A DNA stretch of 64,000 nucleotides from Capitulum mitella (Eukaryota; Arthropoda; Thecostraca; Pollicipedomorpha; Pollicipedidae), in contig CP099840.1 in NCBI GenBank assembly GCA_030062745.1, positions 10,988,437 through 11,052,436 of the forward strand. Direction: 5' to 3'. The first letter of the stretch is position 1. Every line of letters begins with the position of its first letter. Shown here piece after piece: positions 56,101 to 64,000 of this stretch. The notes under the pieces are model-generated. The model was not told the origin of the DNA, searched no databases, and saw nothing but the letters and a program-made list of their open reading frames with translations. The translations under genes were made by a program, and so were the position numbers.

Positions 56101-57036
56101 CAACTTCCTCGAAATCAATCAGAAGTAGCGGAAAACCATGATACCACAATCGACAATGGTATCGACTTAGTTTACCGTAGTTGTTTTGCTTGGTAACGGG
56201 GACAGATCTAAGATTTTGCCAGGGGAGGAGCAAGAGTGTCAATTTCTGTAAATATTGATGGGGGTGGGGGGGGGGGGGTAAAGGCCGAACCGAGGGCCTG
56301 ATAGCCTAACCTGTATCCAAATGTGGGTTTCCCAACGGCTTAAGCCCACTTTGTTTCGTGCAACGTAATTTTACGATTTTTTTAGCGACTACTTACCAAA
56401 CTGAAATTGCATTTATCCCTATGTATATGGACAAATTTGTGTAAACGGGAGATAGAGACAGACAGATGCACCGCTTTAAGCTTTATTCTTTACTATCTGC
56501 TTATCTCTTATCCACTCCGGCCGTTCCTTTCGTTACATTTACTCATTTCCTTTTAAACCGGCAGAAAATATTGGGGGTCCAAACCAGCATGGGGTGAAAT
56601 CAACATTAGGCGGGCCAGGACCCTCTCAAAGGAATGCAAAGTAAAAACCCCTTGAAGGAGAATTTTTAAGGGGTACCAAAACAACATTGTGGACCGCCAG
56701 AATCGCACTGCAGGGACGCCAAAATCTCGCGGGAAGGGCGCCAAACTGGATTTGCGCTTTTTCAACGCCATGACGCCCATACACCATCACAAGGGTGCCT
56801 TTGTGTCATTTGTGTCCTGTCTGTAACTCCTTGTAATGACGGCTTTTTTAAGAACGGGTGCACATGAACATAGCTGGAGAATGCAGTGGGGCGGGTTTGG
56901 ACTCCGCCACACCAACTTCAAAAGCTGGTGTGGTATGCCACACCAAATGTTAACATTGAGTGTTTTCGAAATTGGGATGTGGCATGACACTATACAAACC
57001 CAAAATTGTACTTCTTTGAAAAATTATGCAATGCAA

Positions 57037-57037
<1 letters not shown>

Positions 57038-57095
<58 letters not shown>
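57038..57095. repeat. (AT)n microsatellite
   Basis: An uninterrupted AT dinucleotide run of about 57 bases. It generates IYIYIY frames on both strands. Confidence 0.9.
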
Positions 57096-57096
<1 letters not shown>

Positions 57097-58597
57097 CACA
57101 GCAGAAACATAAAGATTATGGAACAATGGCATCATAGCCCACTCCAGTCCAATGGTTTTCAAGGTGTTTCAATCCCAAAAGCCAAATGAGGCCCCAAAAT
57201 AGCTAGTCACCTCTCAAACTAACTTTGCCAAGGGGTATGTACCTACGTGCTACCCTCCAGCAGAAAAGACATTGTAAATGCACTGGATCCGAAAACAATC
57301 AACCTTTCAACTCCCAACCCAATTTCAATTGAAACAGTAACCGCATGCTGAACACTATGTTGCCTTTCGTTCAGCAAATAATAAATGGAATCGATCTTGC
57401 TTCCCACAAAATACTTTCAACTTAGGAGATAGCCTACAACGTTCACTATAGCATTTGTATACCCGACTCACTGCGCGTTCCTTGCATGGGCGGGAAGATT
57501 GCCGAAAATGTGGGCTTTTTAAAAACTGGTGTTATGGGCAACAGTCCCCGCACCTCCATACTTCACAGTATGAAAAGGGTGTGCTGCGTTTAGTTAGCTG
57601 CACTCTTCAATAGTTGACACAGTGCTTGCCGTGTAAACCTGTAACGGACAGAAAAGAAAAACCCTTTTTAAATCATTTCCGCCAAAATTGAGAATGCAGC
57701 GGATGAAATCCGGCGAGAAAATAATGGAGGGGGAGGGGGGGGGGCGACTGAGTATATGGGACTGGCCAGGCTGACCTTTCCCACGCCAACTTTTTAAAAC
57801 ATTTTCCACTCATGCACATGAACTATATCATGGCTGCCTGCTCCATGTTACAGGATCTTCTTTCCAATATAAGGGGTCCCACGTGCCATCACGAGGGTGC
57901 ACGCTACTACATGTACGCTCTTTGACGGCGAGGTACTTTTGTATCCATGGACAACATTCTTCCGTGAATGGTTTCCATGCTCTTACCCGCCCTTGGCGAC
58001 AAAGGGTTTCGCATTTGACGCCTTTATCCGTCGAGGGCTAGTAAGGGCGTCAGAATGCCAAAGGGCGGGGGGGGGGAGCCGCTGTCTTCGCCTCCCCCTT
58101 AGATCTGTGCCTGTTCGGTAATGGGCCGGTTTTGCATTAGCGTAGTAAAACAGGGAACACCTGGTTAGTTTCATTTCAGTATCGACTTGGTTTTCTGAGT
58201 AGTTTCTGGCCAGTTATGCCATACTCTGGTAAATTTTCACATCATTTTGGCAGATCCGGATGGCGGCCATCAGGGCCATGACCCCTTCTTTGGTTGGGAA
58301 AGGGTGATGAACATGTCTTGAGTTCCTGTTTTCCCATGGAAAGGCGTTTTTTTCTTGTTTTTAAATATTTTGGAACTTTCGGGGATGGCGAAACAAGATG
58401 ACCGAAAACAGGGGAGAAATCAACATTTGGGGCTAGGTTACGTTGTTCCGGTGGAGACTTGCCCCCCCCCCCCTAGCACATGGTCTGAATCCTATCTTGT
58501 AAGCAAAGATATTCCTCGTCGTTCCGGGTTGTAAGCGTGCCACGCAACGAACCATGGTCATCCTCCTTGCGTGCTGTCACGGAATTGCTGATAGAGA
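57096..58597. other. No gene supported
   Basis: Poly-G tracts occur at 57727-57745 and 58065-58077 and poly-C at 58460-58472, otherwise mixed sequence. No motifs recognised. Confidence 0.3.
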
Positions 58598-58735
58598 CGA
58601 GGAGGCCTTCATGATGCAGCGTCACGTCACCGGACGCCAGCCGACGGGGTCACTCGCTCATGTCTGCGATGCGGAACAAGAGCCCCCGAAGCTGCGGAAG
58701 ACCAGACGAGGTCGCTCCGGATCTGCTGGGAACTA
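58598..58735 (+). CDS. Candidate terminal exon, product unknown
   Basis: The frame DEEAFMMQRHVTGRQPTGSL, then HVCDAEQEPPKLRKTRRGRS, then stop TAA, with G/C-leaning third positions. A weak acceptor (GCTGATAGAG) precedes it. The tail is basic. Evidence is limited to composition and a single plausible splice site. Confidence 0.25.
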
Positions 58736-59677
58736 AACGGCCCGGGAATGAACGATGGAGCTAAATACAACCACAATATAATGACAATGTACGCTGGTAT
58801 ACAAAACTATTTTTGACATCTCGCTTAGGAGCAAAGAGAGCATTAACTGCGCTTTTACAAAATAATTCACCAACTGCAATGCTTTTACTGCTCTGCCCGC
58901 ACTGACACCATGCGTTAGCTAAAAGTGAGACGAGGAGACGAAAATAGTTGTGCATTTAAAGGGAAAAATGGTATATTTATATCTCCTTCCGCTTGTCAGT
59001 CGACTGATTGGCGCCATTTAACCGCCGCACATTATACAGTTCCGTGACAGCCGACAGGAAACGTTATAAATTGATATTGTTTGTTTAGTTAGACGTTTGA
59101 TGATCCAATGCCCACCAACAATCTCATATGTTCTCCGACTGAGCAAACAGCGTGCTAAACTTTGCCGCAATATGCTAAACAACAACAAGTCGAGAAAGAC
59201 CGCAGCATTTCTTAACTTGTCATAGCGCACGACAGCGTCACGTGAAAACACTACGCAGTAGCGTCAATTGACATAACGACCATACTTCAGCATTGCTATG
59301 TTTGGTCTCATGCTGTATCTCGTGTAATCCGAAGCTGCTAAGTGCAATCAATCGCAAACCGGAAAGTCCACTTGGTACAGAACATGCCACTGATAGCAGC
59401 AAAACCTTTCAGAAACAGGCAATGATTGTGGTTAAAGGCACAGCGTTTACTGACGAGACTCCGCGAAACATATCAGCGTCTGCCCTTCCACCGAAGCACA
59501 CTGGCACGCACAAAAGCCTGTGGACACGAAGCTGCTGAACGGGTCATCGGCTCCGTTATCGGTTGCGCTCGCTCGGATGATGGGTCCCCAGCGTGACAGT
59601 CAACAAACGGTGGCGGTGTTGGGCTGCATGCAGATCAGGCGGGTGTGTGGTGAGCTGTGTCGAGCCCTGCGCAGCTG
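58736..59677. other. No gene supported
   Basis: AT-rich DNA up to about 59530, then a GC-rich block leading to the candidate first exon at 59678. A minus-strand frame at 59018-59251 lacks support. Confidence 0.3.
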
Positions 59678-59707
59678 ATGGCCACCCATCCGTTCAGGCA
59701 GGCGTCG
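59678..59707 (+). CDS. Candidate first coding exon, product unknown
   Basis: ATG in the context CTGATGG opens MATHPFRQAS and reaches a consensus donor, GTCG/GTAAGT, after ten codons. About 150 bp of GC-rich DNA precede it. A very short signal, so only suggestive. Confidence 0.25.
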
Positions 59708-61860
59708 GTAAGTGACCAACGGTTTTTGTCTCTCGTCTGACTTTCACTGCGTAGACCGCATTGTACCCTGCGGGTGTTCATTGCGCGATCGTATATGCAT
59801 GTTTAAGAAAGGCGAATAACAAAGCAGTGAGAAGGTGAACAAAAGATGACAACGGAGTACACAAGAGGGAAAGGACGAAGGGCCACAGAAAAAGAGAGAT
59901 GGCGTTGAGAGAGAGAAAACAACAAAGAGGGAAAAATATACAGGCCGTAGGGGATTCAGCAAGGCACTTCGTTTGCCACCAACATATTTTGCCAGACATG
60001 CCAGATTTAGTTCCACGGTTGATACTTGCGTCATTGCATCCTTCATCGTTCGAAAGCAAAGGTGAATCGGATAGTCGTCGAAAGCAACTTGCGTAATATG
60101 ACAGGATGTTGCCATTATCATCTGCAAACATTGGAATAAGGATACGATGGCCTGAAATGTGCCAGAATTCGTGGAGATGCAGGTGATATTCTTAACCGTA
60201 TTCTTTCCATGGATCGCCATGGTGTATTCGTTTTGCTGAGATAACCATGCACTTGCATCCCACTTTACCTTATAGTTTCATCGATCAAAGAAAGCATCTT
60301 GGTGAATATTGAAAACAGGTTGGCACCCACCGATGTCCAGAGTAGACGGGGTAGCAAGCGCGTCTTGCGATGTGAACGGGAACAGTTAACAAATGCTGTT
60401 TGTTGACGTTACAAGGCCCTTTCTCTATGCGCTGACTAACAAGTTCAATTGAATTTATGAAATGACAATCTCAGACCGATGAGCGTCCGTGTGATTTGTA
60501 TGCATGCAAGCTACAGTGCATCAATAAAATCATTTCATACCGTCATAATTCACATAAAAAGAACAACATTAAGGTCGCAAAACGCCTTTTGGCAGCTGGA
60601 TTATTGGAAGCGGTCAATTTGAGAATAAATACATGAGAATTTCATGAATGTGTCGTACGCAGTACGCAAAAAATTACGATGCGCATAAAGCGGTGTCTAC
60701 ATGTTTAAAGTTCTTTGCTGATTTTCTGCTGCTAGCCGTGGTTCACTTCCACATCTCAATCCAATAACGCGGTGACGTCGTCACAGCACCATGCACCACT
60801 TTTATTTCCTACATGAACGTTTCTTTGTACCTTTCTTTGTAATACTTGCAAAACTGGCGTCATGCATTTGAGACCGTCTACTGATCCGTAAAAAAACAGT
60901 AAGATATAGCGCTCTTAACTGTCTGGCGTTATATTTCACCATATCAAGGAAAGGCTTGAAACTCGCCGTTAAAAATTGGGGGGGGGGGGCACAGAGGAGT
61001 ACAGTTTGAGGCACGATTAGCATCTGGTTCATGGTCTCTTTTGTCGCAGTCCGGTGGCCCAGTTTTGGAGCAGGAGGCAGCCCTGTCTGGGTACCAGCGA
61101 TCTCCTACAAAGACGGAACGAAGACTGCGACCGTGTCTATGCTGGTAGCCGTGTTGATTGTTTCGAGGCAAAGTGGTTTCCGTTTTATTTCACGTTGAGA
61201 TTTGTGGCTTCTGAGCACTTATCTTCTGGTATGAACCGTTTGGCGTTCGCCCAGGTACGCAGAGCGAGATCTAGTGCTAACTGGATATTGCAACAAGAAG
61301 GCGCTAAAGATGTGCCGAGAAGACATATCTCTGAAACAACCTTGGTTTTTATTCTTGCAGCGCTTCCTAGTCTGGCTTATTTTAACGTGATGAACATGCA
61401 CTTTTCGGCAATTTTAATTTGTTGTTTTTATTTGTAAGTTTACATCTGCGTCACCAGTTCATCATTTGCAGAGAGCAATATGCACTGTGTGCACAGGGGC
61501 TCAATACGGAAAGAACGCGTCTGAAGGCAATCTGGCCTTACACCAGACGGCCACATTTCTTACTTCCTAGCCGGCCAGGAAATGACTCGCTAAGTCAACA
61601 GTTACAGAGCGGCCCCAGATCAAGGACTCGGTCGGGCATCGCTGGATAAACGAGCGGCTAACAGTGGGCCGCGCTCTGATCACGCTTCACCGACACGCGG
61701 CCATGTATGGGAATGCCATTAGGCAACCGGGCACGTGCAGTTGTCCTCTGCGACGGCAGCCCGTCTCGGCGCCGGCTCGGCGACCAGCGCCCACCCCTAC
61801 CGGGCCACTTTCATTTCCTGCGTGCGGCGCGTCTGCGCGCCGGACCTCCGCCGGCCGGGA
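59708..61860. other. No gene supported
   Basis: It includes a purine-rich tract at 59810-59935 (GAAAGGACGAAGGGCC, AGAGAGAGAAAAC). This explains the 158-codon minus-strand frame there. A poly-G is at 60978-60989. Nothing else was recognised. Confidence 0.35.
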
Positions 61861-61874
61861 ACCTTGAACCTCCC

Positions 61875-61907
61875 TTTATATTCCCGTCGTCGACGACGCA
61901 GCGTCAG
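61875..61907 (+). promoter_or_regulatory. TATA box plus TCAG initiator
   Basis: TTTATA at 61875-61880 is followed, with about 30-base spacing, by GTCAGAG at 61903-61909. TCAG is the arthropod initiator core. Surroundings are CpG-rich on both sides. The first donor site downstream follows an ATG at 62032, giving a coherent promoter plus first exon. Confidence 0.45.
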
Positions 61908-62031
61908 AGGCGCTCGCCAGTGCCGACGGTGGAGGCGTGAGCAGGGACACGCGGCGGTCGGCCAGGCGGGAGCCGTGCCGGTCCAGAGCTCGGTGGCCCG
62001 CAGCCGTGCACGGAGTACCAGCGCCGGCGAG

Positions 62032-62064
62032 ATGACGTGCCACCTGACCTCTTCACTGGCGATC
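62032..62064 (+). CDS. Candidate first coding exon (MTCHLTSSLAI)
   Basis: ATG in the context GGCGAGATGA opens MTCHLTSSLAI and meets a consensus donor, GATC/GTAAGT, at 62065. The predicted 5' leader from the initiator at about 61906 is about 126 nt and GC-rich. The eleven residues could begin a signal or transit peptide. No downstream exon was identified within the window. Confidence 0.4.
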
Positions 62065-63482
62065 GTAAGTGCAGCCGACGAGGTGCCTCAGCCTGACGTC
62101 CCGCGGCCTTCTTCTTCGCGTGTAGGTTTCGGAAGAGGCAATTTCGTAGCGTCCGTCGTCACGGGAGGAGAGATGCGACTGGAAACGTGTTCAGCTGGAC
62201 CCCAGTAGCAATTTGGTCCTACGCAGGGAGCCGCTACAAGAAACACCTAAAATACTGCCTTTTTAGTTCAGTGTTCCTATCTCGAATATATCCACCTTGT
62301 GACCTTCATATGTTTTGAGGGGTTGCATTTTTGAATTTAGGAATTCGCGATATTTATTTGCTTAAAAAAGTATTGTCGACGTCGATCATTTCGGATAGGA
62401 CTTTCGCCACCCGCTTCGTCGCTTGTTGCAATGTATTCGGAAAATATAAGACCTAGTTGCATTCAGACGGAAATACAGACATGGTGGTCTGGAAATGCAG
62501 GAAGCATAGTTCTTTGCTCACGAAAATTAAGTTGTCCCACAGCATTTCGGTCTGAGTTATCGGAAAAGTTCCAAATTAAGGCTGAAACATTGATACCTAT
62601 GTCAGTATTCGTAATGAGGTTCGTTCGTATTTCGTATTTGTAATGTTAAATGTTCTTGGCCTTAAGTACAACAGAAATCTGCGGGAAAAGGCTTCACGAC
62701 CAGTCGTTTTTGTGATGTCTTCGAAATACAGGCAACTTTCGTTTCTCTCTCAGTGCTCTTGTGTCGTGTCTTCCTGCATTTAACAACAACGTTTGATGGG
62801 TTGAGCGAAAACACGGTTGAGAAAGCATTCAGAGTTGCTTAACGGAAGCGACCAACTTGTTACATCACCAGCTCTAATATCACCAAAAGTACAGGCGTTT
62901 CAGGTTTTCTTCTTTATTCGGCCGTTTATTTGGTTACTGAGATCTCATTCACTAACGATCAGCTGCGCCGGTCCCGCTCTGCCGTGAAAACTCGTCCGTG
63001 CACACGAATAACTTGTATGTGAATGGGCTAAGCTGAACCGACGTCATTGTGTTTGACCAATCACGTTTTATTAGGGCTTGTGTAAAAAAACTCCAGATAT
63101 AAGTCTTTTATAACACAGTTGGACGGATATCGTTATGAAAAATAAATCAACCTGTCAATGCAGATCAGTCATTTCTGGTGAAAAAAAAAACATATTAAAT
63201 CCTTGATTTCAATCGCAGACAAATGCCACGCCGCGTCGGGATGCATTTGAGAGTGTTGGCTATCTTTGAAGACATTAAGCCTGTTATACAGGGGAAACCA
63301 TTAACGATCCTATCAAGGACTCTGCGCTCCGGGGTCCACATAACCAAAAACATTCTAACGGTGGAACCATGAACAGACCAGGCCAATCGTGAATGAGCGA
63401 AATATGCCCTGCAAGCGTGCCGTAGGATTTTTCCCGTCTGTCGCGTATAGTTAGGTGACAAGGAGTATTCCTTCCCTAGCTC
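62065..63482. other. No further exon identified
   Basis: AT-rich after 62230. It would be intron of the candidate gene starting at 62032. No splice-supported frame was recognised before the TTAA-type element at 63483. Confidence 0.3.
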
Positions 63483-64000
63483 TTCACCCGTCCCCGACTG
63501 GGGGGCAGTTGACTGTCCCCCCTGAGGTTTTTCGAAGATTGCGAGAGAACCAACAAACACAGAGTCACGAAACTTTGTGTACCTTTTGCTTCATCAATTT
63601 TACATCTCGTGTCAAGATTTTGACCTCAGGTCACGTCAGGTGCCTGACCTAGGTCAGGTCAGACAGACCTATGTCAAAAAAGTTTAGCGCCCTCTAATTT
63701 TCGCAAAACAAGATATCTCAATAATACTTTCAGGGATTAGTGATCGTGATAGATGCAACAAATCCGCTATCTCAGATTTTTCGGAATTTTTCGGGTCATT
63801 GACCTAAGCTCAAGTCCATTTTTAAGACATATCGCCGTTTTTTCGGAAATTGGCGGAATATTCCGTAACATTTTTAGTGTGGAGTGAAGCAGACATCTAG
63901 TTACCGTCATTGGGAAAAGTATCAGTGACTTCCAGCCATTGACCTGAGGTCAGGTCACGAATAACTGTAGTCAGTCAAAATGTACCACCGTCAAAATCGG
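63483..64000 (+). mobile_element. TTAA-type element, family 1, copy 4 (cut by window end)
   Basis: It starts TTCACCCGTCCCCGACTGGG, with TTCA in place of TTAA, and follows copy 1 closely: six G, CAGTTGACTGTC, C-tract, TGAGGTTTTTC, TGACCTCAGGTCA at 63622 and TGACCTAGGTCAGGTCA. The 3' end lies beyond the window. Confidence 0.9.

Larger units (their letters stand above)
52978..57037. other. No gene supported; hairpin and promoter-like site inside
   Basis: It contains an imperfect inverted repeat at 54308-54392 and a TATA-like site at 56041. A poly-G stretch lies at 56262-56280. Open frames at 53140-53445 and 54911-55108 have no motif or splice support. Confidence 0.3.

Noticed and set aside
59744-60220. 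158-codon minus-strand frame
   Set aside because: It overlies a purine-rich tract, giving Ser/Leu/Phe-rich low complexity on the opposite strand; no splice or family support.

Overview
This is a eukaryotic, intron-containing, transposon-dense stretch of nuclear DNA. The hosting lineage looks like an arthropod, perhaps a crustacean. The reasons are short CCTAA (TTAGG-type) arrays, a TATA/TCAG core promoter, very GC-rich third codon positions in the one clear gene against AT-rich introns, and a tRNA-derived SINE with an AACC tail. The species is not determined. No bacterial operons, rRNA or CRISPR arrays are visible.

The only gene I recognise runs on the minus strand from about 2774 to 74. It is a five-exon homologue of human C6orf136 (DUF2358 family), assembled here by matching splice sites and phases. 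One exon carries a single-base frameshift. Its upstream side abuts a GC-rich minisatellite (2860-3390), followed by a tRNA-derived SINE (3446-3618). Several further short stretches look like exons or first exons (3899-4199, 21562, 25676, 37053-37101, 41555-42035, 47197-47369, 58598, 59678, 62032). I could not name their products. Three TATA-type or CRE/CCAAT-type promoter candidates are listed.

Most of the rest is repeats, many nested. There are two families of about 1.2 kb non-autonomous elements bounded by TTAACCC...GGGTTAA (piggyBac-like ends). Family 1 is at 23285-24509, 45056-46276, 51752-52977 and 63483-end. Family 2 is at 11505-12714 and 30145-31355, with a possible end at 1-23. Both carry G6/C6 hairpins just inside their ends. 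Three long inverted-repeat (foldback-like) structures lie at 4262-5417, 8202-13032 and 13044-20139; the last two nearly abut. A mariner/Tc1-like transposase pseudogene (22130-23288) is interrupted by a family-1 element exactly at its stop codon. A LINE reverse-transcriptase fragment (about 15176-16124) is split by a 251-bp TIR element flanked by a 7-bp target duplication. Tandem arrays occur with periods of about 150 bp (17340-17760 and 43925-44400) and about 147 bp (29625-30142 plus 31356-31500).

The most unusual shared property is the density of AGGTCA nuclear-receptor half-sites in otherwise unrelated repeats. They include everted repeats in family 1, a perfect DR1 in family 2, and TCAAGGTCA (FTZ-F1/ERR-type) sites about 150 bp apart in the 17-kb array. 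The large regions at 34.6-39.4, 48.7-51.7 and 53-58 kb hold little I can support.
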